15,349 nucleotides of DNA from DASSKW01 sp035690065 (lineage in GTDB: Bacteria > Pseudomonadota > Gammaproteobacteria > Natronospirales > REEB76), in NCBI GenBank assembly GCA_035690065.1, contig DASSKW010000107.1, positions 1-15,349 of the forward strand. Reading direction: 5' to 3'. The notes under the pieces are model-generated. The model did no database searches, had not been told where the DNA came from, and saw only the letters and a list, made by a program, of their open reading frames with translations. The position numbers were made by a program, and so were the translations under genes. Shown here one piece after another: positions 1-6,900 of the stretch (its first letter is position 1; every line of letters starts with the position of its first letter).

Positions 1-394
1 CGGCACTTCCCTGTGCCGCAATCGCGAGCGCGGACATCCTGTCACGCGCCCCTTCGGGCCGGCCTTGCTCGCGACGGCGCTTCGGCACGCTCCGACGGGG
101 TTAACAAAAAGCGCCTCCTAACCTGAGCGATTTCAGCAATCGCTTCACGCAACACAGTCGATTGCTCGATGTCGGTCTTTCAGCTCTGCCAATCAAACAG
201 GTTGGCAAAGAAATTCAATAAACAACTTCGTTTAATTTCACAGAATTCAAGACGTAGAGCGGGTTAGCGAAGCGTAATCCGCCGTTTCTAGACATTCGGC
301 GGAATACAATGTGCAGGGATGCACAAGTGTCGCGAGAGCCATGGATGCCGTGAGCAGTCGCTTTGCTATTCCGCTCTACGAACTCTACGCTCAT
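1..394. other. Intergenic region with several palindromes, no gene seen
   Basis: No convincing reading frame is seen here. The region is rich in inverted repeats. A 6-bp stem lies at 1-6/13-18. A nested pair combines GTGCCG (13-18) with CGGCAC (83-88) and TCGCGAGC (22-29) with GCTCGCGA (67-74). A 7-bp stem AGCGATT/AATCGCT lies at 126-132/138-144, and a 6-bp stem TGCCAA/TTGGCA at 187-192/202-207. None is followed by a clear T-run on either strand, so I do not call terminators. The right part (253-380) is listed separately as a dispersed repeat. Bases 100-250 are visibly AT-richer than the housekeeping genes. The minus-strand protease gene ends at 395. Confidence 0.6.
253..380. repeat. Dispersed palindromic repeat element (REP/MITE-like)
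   Basis: The outer arms at 253-274 and 359-380 are inverted copies of each other, 19 of 22 positions matching by eye; both begin CGTAGAGCGG when read inward. Inside, 274-284 and 297-307 form a second inverted pair with one mismatch (CGGCGGAATAC against GTAATCCGCCG). The left arm also folds alone: an 8-bp stem around a GCGAAGCG-type centre at 259-282. The motif GCGGGTTAGCGAAGCGTAATCCGC resembles a palindromic unit I recall as widespread between genes in many proteobacteria; that is memory, not a search. It lies 14 nt beyond the stop of the protease gene and could form a stem-loop in its mRNA. No transposase is in the window. Confidence 0.6.
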
Positions 395-1153
395 TCAGTA
401 TTGGACGATGTTTCCGGATTTAGTAACACATGCAGCGTGCCTAGCAAAAATTAATTCGTAATCAGGGCTACCTTGATAAATAAATCCTGCCAAATCAAAA
501 TGTTCGATCGGATTCCTGAGATATCTAAACACCGGGCCGCCACTCATTCCACCAAGCTCAGAATGTGCTGGAATTCCTTCAGAACCGTCTGACCAGTACG
601 CTCTTGATAAATTAAGTTGGAAGGATGCATGGTCACTAGAAGACTGGGCTACCGGTACAAACAATGATGCGAATGCAAACTCAACCTGTCGTATACGCTC
701 TTCCCGGAATCGGCCTGGGTATCCACCAAGCACTACAATTTCGCCAGTTTCTATGCACTCCGGCGGCCAGATGCGTGGGGCGTGATTCAATATCCCAGAG
801 CCCGCCAAAAGAATAGGAGAAATTTCAAATGTAGCTAAATCTAGTTCCTTGCTGTAATCAATTAAATAATTTTCCAGACGAATCCTTACATTACCAATTT
901 GGCATTCGACGTCATCAAACTCAGAACGGTGACGTAAATATTGCTCGTAAACATGACCTGCCGTTACACATATTTGTCTCTCCCCCGTATCTATTGCACA
1001 TAGCGTTCCATTGTGAAGAATAGAACCATCGCATGAGTGTGAATCACGCCACCACCATATTGGCGCTGTTGGTTGTTTGATTAATTTTCTGATTTCAGGA
1101 AAATATCCAACAGCTTCCGCGTGATCCAATTCGCGTTTTCGCATTTGCTCCAT
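395..1153 (-). CDS. Trypsin-like serine protease, stand-alone, 252 aa
   Basis: Predicted serine protease of the chymotrypsin/trypsin fold. The three catalytic motifs occur in the right order: H67 in TAGHV, D105 in ELDLATFE and S204 in GGMSGGPVF. The spacing fits a two-beta-barrel domain filling nearly the whole protein. There is no signal peptide, membrane segment, PDZ or second domain, so it is probably cytoplasmic, unlike DegP/DegS proteases. Substrate and role are not deducible. The ATG is 7 nt after the rlmB stop, suggesting expression with rnr-rlmB; a second ATG lies three codons in, and neither has a strong ribosome-binding site. The gene is clearly AT-richer than rlmB and rnr and lies next to a repeat-filled region, which suggests acquisition. 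Confidence is high for the fold and low for any biological role. Confidence 0.8.
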   Translation of the reverse strand: MEQMRKRELDHAEAVGYFPEIRKLIKQPTAPIWWWRDSHSCDGSILHNGTLCAIDTGERQICVTAGHVYEQYLRHRSEFDDVECQIGNVRIRLENYLIDYSKELDLATFEISPILLAGSGILNHAPRIWPPECIETGEIVVLGGYPGRFREERIRQVEFAFASLFVPVAQSSSDHASFQLNLSRAYWSDGSEGIPAHSELGGMSGGPVFRYLRNPIEHFDLAGFIYQGSPDYELIFARHAACVTKSGNIVQY

Positions 1154-1160
1154 GAGATAA

Positions 1161-1898
1161 CTAGCTTCTCTGCCTCACCGCCTCAAACAACGCAACGCCC
1201 GCCGCGACTGAAACATTCAGGCTTTCCACACCACCCGCCATCGGAATCTTCGCCAGAAAATCGCATTCCGCTTTGGATAGCCGGCGCAGCCCGGTGCCTT
1301 CGGCACCGAGCACGAGTGCGAGCGGGCCTTTGAGGTCCATCTCGTAGAGTGTCTGCTGGGCTTCACCGGCGAGACCGACGAGCCAGATGTTTCTTTCCTT
1401 GAGGTCGCGCAGGGTGCGTGCGAGGTTGGTGACCTGGAAGAACGGCGTCATCTCGGCGGCGCCGGCCGCGGCCTTGCGTGCGCCCGGCGTGAGATCCGCG
1501 GCGCGATCACGCGGCGCGATGACGGCATGCACGCCTGCGGCATTCGCACTGCGCAGACAGGCACCGAGATTATGCGGGTCAGTGACACCATCGAGTACCA
1601 GCAGGAATGGCGGGCCGGAAAGGTTCTCTAACAGCGCATCCAATCCATGCTCGTCACCGGCTTGCGCAGCACCTGCCTCGGCGATCACCCCCTGGTGACG
1701 ACCATGACCAGCGAGTTTGTCCAATGCTTCGCGCGAGACACGCTTCACGGCGACCTGCTGTTGTGCCGCTTGCGCGAGTACGGCCTCCAGCCGTGCGTCG
1801 TGCCGGCTTTCCAGCACCCACAGCATCTGCACCGGACGCTGTTGTTCGAACAAGGCCTGCACCGCGTGCAGCCCGTAAACCTGTTCCTGTTCTTTCAT
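1161..1898 (-). CDS. rlmB: 23S rRNA (guanosine-2'-O-)-methyltransferase RlmB
   Basis: SPOUT-class methyltransferase that 2'-O-methylates G2251 in the peptidyl-transferase P-loop of 23S rRNA, using S-adenosylmethionine. An N-terminal substrate-binding domain (about residues 1-75, beginning QVYGLHAVQALFE) is followed by the knotted catalytic domain. Motif 1 is DGVTDPHNLGACLRSANAAG (103-122, with N110 and R116). Motif 2 is LVLGAEGTGLRRL (195-207, with E200). Motif 3 is IPMAGGVESLNVSVAAGVAL (218-237). At 245 aa it has the usual length, and the C-terminal LFEAVRQRS matches the enterobacterial protein. Its ATG overlaps the rnr stop (ATGA), so the two are translationally coupled, as is common in gammaproteobacteria. 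Confidence 0.96.
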   Translation of the reverse strand: MKEQEQVYGLHAVQALFEQQRPVQMLWVLESRHDARLEAVLAQAAQQQVAVKRVSREALDKLAGHGRHQGVIAEAGAAQAGDEHGLDALLENLSGPPFLLVLDGVTDPHNLGACLRSANAAGVHAVIAPRDRAADLTPGARKAAAGAAEMTPFFQVTNLARTLRDLKERNIWLVGLAGEAQQTLYEMDLKGPLALVLGAEGTGLRRLSKAECDFLAKIPMAGGVESLNVSVAAGVALFEAVRQRS

Positions 1899-4171
1899 CG
1901 ACGACGTCTCTTCTTGTTGGCGCCCGGTTTCCTGGCCTGAGGTGTTTTCTGCGCGTGTTTTGTCCGCGGCGCGCCCATCAATTCAAAATCGATCTTGCGT
2001 TCGTCGAGGTTCACGCTGGTGACACGCACGCGTATGGCATCCGTCAGTCGATACACTTGTCCTGTACGCTCACCCACCATCCGGTGCCCGGCTGGATCGT
2101 GTGTGTAATAGTCATTTGGAAGTGACGTGACGTGCACCAGGCCTTCTATATACAGGTCATTCAACTGCACAAACAGCCCGAACGGCGTCACACCGGTGAT
2201 GATGCCGTCGAATTCATCGCCGACCCGGTCCTTCATATAATCAGCTTTGAGCCAGGCGACCGCGTCGCGAGTCGCTTCATCGGCACGTCGTTCGGTCATC
2301 GAGCAGTGGTTGCCGAGACTGTCCATCTGCATCGGCGAATAGAGGAAGTTCTTGAGTGTCCCGCCCCGTACCACATGCCGGATCCCACGGTGCACCAGCA
2401 GGTCGGGATAACGCCGGATCGGCGAGGTGAAATGCGCATAGGACTGCAAGGCCAGCCCGAAGTGTCCGATGTTGTGCGGACTGTACACGGCCTGCGACAA
2501 CGAACGTAGCAACACCGTCTCGATCAGGCTCTTGTCGGGGCGTTCTTTCACCTTGGCCAGCAATTTGGCGTAGTGCGCCGCCTGCGGTTCATCGCCACCG
2601 CCCAGCGACAAGCCGATGCTGTGCAGAAAGCTCCGCAAATCGGTCAGCTTGTCCGTGTTCGGACCGGCATGGACCCGGAACAAAGTCGGCATATCGTGCT
2701 TGTGCAGGAACTTAGCCGCTTCCACGTTCGCTGCGATCATGCACTCTTCGATCAGGCGGTGCGCATCGTTACGGCTGACAGGTTCGATGCGCAGGATGTG
2801 ATGGTCATCGCCAAATACGATGCGAGTCTCGGTGCTGTCGAAGTCGATGGCACCACGCTTCGCCCGTGCCTTGCTCAACACCTTATATAACTCATGCAGC
2901 TCATCGAGCTGAGGAACCAGCGCTTTATACTGATCACGCAGGGTCTGGTCGCGTTCCACCAATATCCCGGCTACCTTGTTATAGGTCAGCCGTGCCTGCG
3001 AACGCATCACCGCTTCGTGAAAACTGCTACGCGTGACTTCACCCTGTTCGTTTACCCTCATCTCGCAGACCAGGCATAGCCGGTCCACCTCGGGCTTGAT
3101 CGAACACAGTCCGTTGGATAGACCTTCCGGCAACATCGGGATCACCCGGTCCGGGAAATATACCGAGGTACCGCGATTGCGTGCTTCGAGATCCAATGCA
3201 GTGCCGGGATGCACGTAATGCGAGACATCGGCGATGGCGACGAGCAAACGGAAGCCGCCACGTACTTGTTCGCAGAACACAGCATCATCAAAATCCCGTG
3301 CATCTTCGCCATCGATGGTGACGAGTGGTGTATTGCGCAGATCCAGCCGGCCCTGTTTTGCCGCATCCGGCACCTGCTCGCCGAACGCCTCCATGTCCTT
3401 GTTCACATCGGCCGGCCACAGGTGCGGCAGTCCATGTGCATGGATCGCCAGTTCGACTTCCATCCCCGGCGCATGCCGTTCACCCAGTATCCGCACCACC
3501 CGGCCGACCGCTTCGCTCTGCTTGTCCGGCTGGCGCGTCAGTTCCACGACTACCATCTGTCCATGCCTGGCCTTGTCGCGTTCGGTACTCGGTACCAGTA
3601 CCCGATGCGGGATGCGCGGGTTGTCCGGGATCATGAAACTGATGCCGTGTTCCTCCACGAAGCGCCCTGCCAGTTCATGCGTGTTGCGCTCCAGCACATC
3701 CACCAGCGAACCTTCCGGACGTCCGCGCGCATCCAGACCCTGGACCCTGACCATGGCACGATCACCATGGATCAGAGACCGCATCTGGCGCGGCGGCAGG
3801 AAGATATCGTCCCCGCCTTCGTCGGCTTTCAGGAAACCGAACCCGTCACGATGCCCGATCACGGTACCGGCGATCAGCGCCAGACGTTTCACCAGGCAGA
3901 ATTCGTCGCGACGGTTCTGCACCAGTTGTCCGTCGCGCAACATGGCGCCGAGGCGCCGGCTGAGGGCTTCGATATCCACCGTATCCCGCAACCCGAGACC
4001 GTGGGCGATCTGGTCGAAAAGCAGTGGTCGGTCGGCCTGCTCCAACCAGTCCGGGATCGCTTCCCGGCTCTGGATAGGACGCGCGTATTTCTGCGCTTCT
4101 CGTTCGGCGAAAGGATCCTTGGCGGAGGATTTACGTCTCTTCTTTGCGGACTTGGGAGGTTTCTTGGTCAT
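1895..4171 (-). CDS. rnr: Ribonuclease R (3'-5' exoribonuclease)
   Basis: Processive 3'-to-5' exoribonuclease of the RNB family that degrades structured RNA, including rRNA, and acts in trans-translation clean-up. The 758-aa protein has the full domain order: a basic N-terminus and winged-helix region (about 1-95), two cold-shock domains (about 97-235), the RNB catalytic domain, an S1 domain near residues 650-730 and a Lys/Arg-rich tail. The metal-binding aspartates are in TIDGEDARDFDDAVF: D287, D293, D295 and D296, with the 6-2-1 spacing of the E. coli enzyme. The start is ATG with AGGA five bases upstream. It is the first gene of an rnr-rlmB operon, transcribed away from the tRNA-Leu gene. 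Long open frames on the opposite strand of this gene are shadows. Confidence 0.97.
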   Translation of the reverse strand: MTKKPPKSAKKRRKSSAKDPFAEREAQKYARPIQSREAIPDWLEQADRPLLFDQIAHGLGLRDTVDIEALSRRLGAMLRDGQLVQNRRDEFCLVKRLALIAGTVIGHRDGFGFLKADEGGDDIFLPPRQMRSLIHGDRAMVRVQGLDARGRPEGSLVDVLERNTHELAGRFVEEHGISFMIPDNPRIPHRVLVPSTERDKARHGQMVVVELTRQPDKQSEAVGRVVRILGERHAPGMEVELAIHAHGLPHLWPADVNKDMEAFGEQVPDAAKQGRLDLRNTPLVTIDGEDARDFDDAVFCEQVRGGFRLLVAIADVSHYVHPGTALDLEARNRGTSVYFPDRVIPMLPEGLSNGLCSIKPEVDRLCLVCEMRVNEQGEVTRSSFHEAVMRSQARLTYNKVAGILVERDQTLRDQYKALVPQLDELHELYKVLSKARAKRGAIDFDSTETRIVFGDDHHILRIEPVSRNDAHRLIEECMIAANVEAAKFLHKHDMPTLFRVHAGPNTDKLTDLRSFLHSIGLSLGGGDEPQAAHYAKLLAKVKERPDKSLIETVLLRSLSQAVYSPHNIGHFGLALQSYAHFTSPIRRYPDLLVHRGIRHVVRGGTLKNFLYSPMQMDSLGNHCSMTERRADEATRDAVAWLKADYMKDRVGDEFDGIITGVTPFGLFVQLNDLYIEGLVHVTSLPNDYYTHDPAGHRMVGERTGQVYRLTDAIRVRVTSVNLDERKIDFELMGAPRTKHAQKTPQARKPGANKKRRRR

Positions 4172-4196
4172 AATTATCCTGGGTTGTTATCTGACA

Positions 4197-4225
4197 TTGA
4201 CACAACATGGCGGTGCCGGTAAAGT
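4197..4225 (+). promoter_or_regulatory. Candidate sigma-70 promoter of tRNA-Leu
   Basis: A perfect -35 hexamer TTGACA (4197-4202) is followed after exactly 17 bp by TAAAGT (4220-4225), matching 4 of 6 bases of the -10 consensus. The bases after it, GCCGCCC, form a GC-rich discriminator of the type associated with stringent control of stable RNA promoters. Transcription would start near 4232, about 36 nt before the mature tRNA. It was found by eye and not tested. Confidence 0.6.
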
Positions 4226-4267
4226 GCCGCCCTCCCGCGGTCGGCAGCGTTCAGAACCGGCCTCGAT

Positions 4268-4354
4268 GCCCAGGTGGCGGAATTGGTAGACGCGCCAGCT
4301 TCAGGTGCTGGTTATCGCAAGGTAGTGGAGGTTCAAGTCCTCTCCTGGGCACCA
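4268..4354 (+). tRNA. tRNA-Leu (anticodon CAG)
   Basis: An 87-nt class II tRNA that reads CUG leucine codons. The acceptor stem pairs GCCCAGG with CCTGGGC, followed by discriminator A and a genomically encoded CCA (4352-4354). The anticodon stem CCAGC/GCTGG (4295-4299/4307-4311) encloses the loop TTCAGGT, with anticodon CAG at 4302-4304. A long variable arm lies between the anticodon and T arms, as expected for tRNA-Leu. The T loop is TTCAAGT, and its stem has one G-U pair. It has its own promoter-like sequence upstream and a terminator about 55 nt downstream. No integrase or duplicated tRNA 3' end is visible, so nothing indicates an integration site. Confidence 0.97.
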
Positions 4355-4406
4355 CACACCGTTTCATACAGTCTCAACCCCTCTCACGTCCCTTTAGTAA
4401 ACCTGC

Positions 4407-4426
4407 CCCGCTGGCGGGTTTTGTTT
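4407..4426 (+). terminator. Rho-independent terminator after tRNA-Leu
   Basis: The hairpin CCCG-CTGG-CGGG (4407-4418) is followed directly by TTTTGTTT. An outer pairing of AAACC with GGTTT is also possible. It lies about 50 nt after the tRNA, reads in the tRNA direction and fits the end of a single-gene tRNA transcript. Confidence 0.65.
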
Positions 4427-4635
4427 CATTGTGCCTCGTACCATCCCATTCAGGTGCTCGTTACGCTTCACGAGATGAATATCCACGAAGATGCCAACAG
4501 AAGATAAGCCAGCACACCGCCAAGTCACGGTAAAGCATGATCCTCCGTTATGCGCGTGCTTGATCTGCATCGACGCTGACGGCAGCGGACTAAGTCAAGC
4601 CAAGATATAACCTTGTAATAGAGAATGCCTTACCT
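4427..4635. other. Intergenic region between tRNA terminator and pseudogene
   Basis: I see no gene, RNA or clear regulatory site in this stretch. Together with the pseudogene that follows, it makes up almost 700 bases without an intact gene between the tRNA and the PEP-mutase family gene. Confidence 0.5.
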
Positions 4636-5037
4636 GTGCGGCAAAAGAAACCTCAAAACCAGTCCAGCCCAGTGACCGACCTATACTTTGCCGATCCCTG
4701 CCTGCTGGGCTCCGATGGCGAAAACAGCGAAACATCCGAGCGCGTGCTGCTGGAATACCTTCGCGATCATGTGTACTGAGACGAACACACTCAGCGCCGC
4801 TCTCAAGCGTTCGGTCCCATTCTTCAATCCATGCTATCTGGGACATTTGATCCCGGATGCGTTATTGCCGGGATTGCTGGCACAACTTATTGCCACACTC
4901 TACAACCCCAACAACATCACTCCTGAATCTGCACCGGTGACACTGAGATCCGAACTCGAAGCAGGCTTATAACTTGCGCGTCTGCTGGGCGTTGGCACTG
5001 ATCCCGTATCCACGCCCGCAGCACTTGAATATTCACG
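4636..5037 (+). pseudogene. Decayed remnant of a PLP-dependent amino acid decarboxylase
   Basis: Two reading frames carry adjacent pieces of the N-terminal part of a group II PLP decarboxylase (tyrosine/aromatic decarboxylase type). The first piece (GTG at 4636 or 4672) reads DLYFADPCLLGSDGENSE, then RVLLEYLRDHVY, and stops at TGA 4777-4779, where relatives usually have Trp (TGG). The second, in another frame from about 4790, reads LKRSVPFFNPCYLGHLIP, then TLYNPNNITPESAPVTLRSE and LEAGL. It meets TAA at 4970-4972, after which LARLLGVG continues the family pattern. About 50 residues between the pieces are missing, as are the whole PLP-binding domain and catalytic lysine. The remnant ends against the convergent PEP-mutase family gene. 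Assignment rests on remembered family motifs. A functional gene here is very unlikely. Confidence 0.75.
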
Positions 5038-5049
5038 GATATGCGCGCC

Positions 5050-5889
5050 TCAGGTCCGGTCGAACAGGCGTTGTGCGTCACTGTAACCAAAGCCCGATGC
5101 CAGATGGCCCGTATCCCGGTCCTGCAGAAAACGGGTAACGGCGTGGTCGACTGCGCCCAGCGCCAGTGTGGCGAAACGCGTAGCCGTGCTCACCCGCGCC
5201 ACACCGATCCGGGCCAGTTCCTGCAGATCCGGCATACCGGATATCGCGGCGACGTTGATGGGCGCGCCGATCAACCGCACGAGGGTGGCCAGCACATCGC
5301 GCTCGACCAGCCCGATCGGAAAGATGCCGTCGGCGCCAGCCGCCAGATATGCCTGCGCGCGGCGGATCGCTTCATCCAGCCCCGACGCCGGATCGTGCAT
5401 CTCCGGCTGCATCCACACATCGACGCGCGCATTGATCATGATCGGTACTCCGGCATCCACCGCTGCGGTTCGCGCTGCCCGGATCCGTTCCGCCGCCACC
5501 TCGATGTTACGCAACGGGCCGTGCCCCGGAAGGCTGTCCTCCAGATTGATACCCACCGCGCCGGCATCGATGACGCCACGCACCGCGGCAGCGACCGCAT
5601 CGGGACTCTCGCCATAACCGGATTCCATATCCACCGTCACCGGCAGATCGACGACCCGCGTGATGCGCGCGGTTGCTGCCAGCACTTCAGTCAACGGTGC
5701 CTGCTGGCCGTCCTGGTAGCCCAGCGACCATGCCATGCCGCCGCTGGTAGTGGCGATGGCGGCGAAGCCATGGTGCGCGAACAAGGCAGCACTGCCGGCA
5801 TCCCAGGCATTGGGTAATAACAACAGGTTCGCGCGATCGTGAAGCTTGTGGAATATCTGTGCCCTGGTAATCTGCGTCTGCTTGTCCAT
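5050..5889 (-). CDS. Isocitrate lyase/PEP mutase family protein, 279 aa
   Basis: Alpha/beta-barrel enzyme of the isocitrate lyase/phosphoenolpyruvate mutase superfamily, which makes or breaks C-C or P-C bonds next to an enolate with Mg2+. Visible motifs are LLLPNAWDAGSAALF (about 22-36), TTSGGMAWSLGY (47-58), the metal-site segment VDMESGYGE (86-94), GINLEDS (113-119) and MINARVDVW (151-159). The KKCGH-type catalytic cysteine motif of true isocitrate lyase is absent, so it is probably a PEP-mutase-like lyase or hydrolase of unknown substrate. An upstream in-frame start at 5994 would add 35 residues without family character. I chose the ATG at 5889, giving MDKQTQITRAQIF, with AAGAG seven bases before it. 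It is divergent from the uracil glycosylase gene and has no obvious operon partner. Confidence 0.85.
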   Translation of the reverse strand: MDKQTQITRAQIFHKLHDRANLLLLPNAWDAGSAALFAHHGFAAIATTSGGMAWSLGYQDGQQAPLTEVLAATARITRVVDLPVTVDMESGYGESPDAVAAAVRGVIDAGAVGINLEDSLPGHGPLRNIEVAAERIRAARTAAVDAGVPIMINARVDVWMQPEMHDPASGLDEAIRRAQAYLAAGADGIFPIGLVERDVLATLVRLIGAPINVAAISGMPDLQELARIGVARVSTATRFATLALGAVDHAVTRFLQDRDTGHLASGFGYSDAQRLFDRT

Positions 5890-6115
5890 CTTGCCACTCT
5901 TGCAGGAACGGTGTTGGAGATAATAATACGCCCGCCTGGACTCGCCCATCGATATCAGCGTCGGGATTCCGGCCACAGCTACCGGTTTTTCCACCTGATA
6001 CTTCTGATCATCCTCATGTGCTCACGCAAACACTACAAGATTGCCGTGCACGTGTTTCTTCGCCCGGCGAGGGTTACACTGTAATTCCGGATTTACCACG
6101 CACGCGATAACGCTC

Positions 6116-6859
6116 ATGACTCAATCTGGCCTGCCAGGAATCGCACGCGCACTGGCGCGTGAAACCGACCAATTAAGACTGCGCACACCGAGCCATATCT
6201 ACAACCCTTTAATCTACGCATGGACGGGGCATCAGGAATATCTGCATCGCTACGGTACCAGGTGCGGACGGGCGTTGCTGCTGGGCATGAACCCGGGACC
6301 CTGGGGCATGGCGCAAACGGGTGTACCGTTTGGCGATGTGGCGATGGTGCGCGAATGGTTCGGCATCGAAACGCGCCTCGGCAATATGCTGCCGAAGCAA
6401 CACCCAAAATACCCGATCCTCGGCATGGCGTGTCACCGTAATGAAGGCAGCGGCTCGCGACTCTGGCGTTGGGCCGAAGCGCGTCTCGGCACGCCGGATG
6501 ATTTCTTCGAACGCTTCTTCGTGTGGAATTACTGTCCACTGCTGTTCATCAAGGATGGACGCAATCTCACGCCAGAGCATTTGAACCGGCGCGAGGCCGA
6601 AGCGTTGACAGCAGTCTGTGACCGCGCGCTGGCGGCAATAATCCGCGTACTACAGCCGGCTGCAGTCGTAGGCATCGGGCGTTATGCCGAACAGCGTGCC
6701 ATGACATTACTCGGTACGGATGCAGATGTACGTTATCTGGTCCACCCGAGCCCGGCCAATCCGATGGCCAACCGCGATTGGCCCGCGCTGGCAGAGCAGG
6801 CACTCAAACCCTGGCTGCCGCCGCGCCGACGCCGGACCCAACGGCGCGTTGCCGACTAG
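6116..6859 (+). CDS. SMUG1-type uracil-DNA glycosylase, 247 aa
   Basis: Base-excision repair glycosylase that removes uracil, and probably oxidised pyrimidines, from DNA. Motif 1 is GMNPGPWGMAQTGVPFGD (57-74) and motif 2 is HPSPANP (210-216), with catalytic H210. N138 in VWNYCPLLF matches the uracil-contacting Asn of vertebrate SMUG1. Most of the protein is collinear with the animal enzyme, including the KDGRNLTPEHL and GIGRYAEQRA segments. Motif 1 has Trp (W63) where the human enzyme has Phe. The basic tail PPRRRRTQRR may help DNA binding. A TTG-started frame from 6041 is possible, but the ATG at 6116 gives the usual N-terminus; its ribosome-binding site is weak. It converges with the FAD dehydrogenase gene 41 nt downstream. 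Confidence 0.92.
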   Translation: MTQSGLPGIARALARETDQLRLRTPSHIYNPLIYAWTGHQEYLHRYGTRCGRALLLGMNPGPWGMAQTGVPFGDVAMVREWFGIETRLGNMLPKQHPKYPILGMACHRNEGSGSRLWRWAEARLGTPDDFFERFFVWNYCPLLFIKDGRNLTPEHLNRREAEALTAVCDRALAAIIRVLQPAAVVGIGRYAEQRAMTLLGTDADVRYLVHPSPANPMANRDWPALAEQALKPWLPPRRRRTQRRVAD

Positions 6860-6900
6860 CGCGAATCATCTTCGCACTACAGTACTCAACGGGTACGCCC

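Noticed and set aside
3209..4289. Two long plus-strand open frames (337 and 351 codons) opposite rnr
   Set aside because: They lie wholly antisense to the well-supported RNase R gene, have biased low-complexity composition and show no recognisable domain.
4274..4507. Open frame of 77 codons covering the tRNA
   Set aside because: It reads through a complete tRNA-Leu and its terminator; the tRNA explains the sequence.
4688..4972. A 94-codon plus-strand ORF as an intact gene
   Set aside because: Only its second half carries decarboxylase motifs. The first half is the wrong frame of another piece of the same broken gene.
4268..5049. tRNA-Leu as an integration site of a mobile element
   Set aside because: No integrase, direct repeat of the tRNA 3' end or phage-like gene is seen; the gap holds only the pseudogene.
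5890..5994. Upstream start of the PEP-mutase family gene
   Set aside because: The 35 extra residues have no family character and the ATG at 5889 gives the expected N-terminus.
6041..6115. TTG start extending the uracil glycosylase by 25 residues
   Set aside because: The extension is Cys/Phe-rich and unlike SMUG1 N-termini, and the internal ATG fits the family length.
6861..6875. Hairpin GCGAA/TTCGC between convergent genes as a terminator
   Set aside because: The stem has only 5 bp and there is no T-run on either side.
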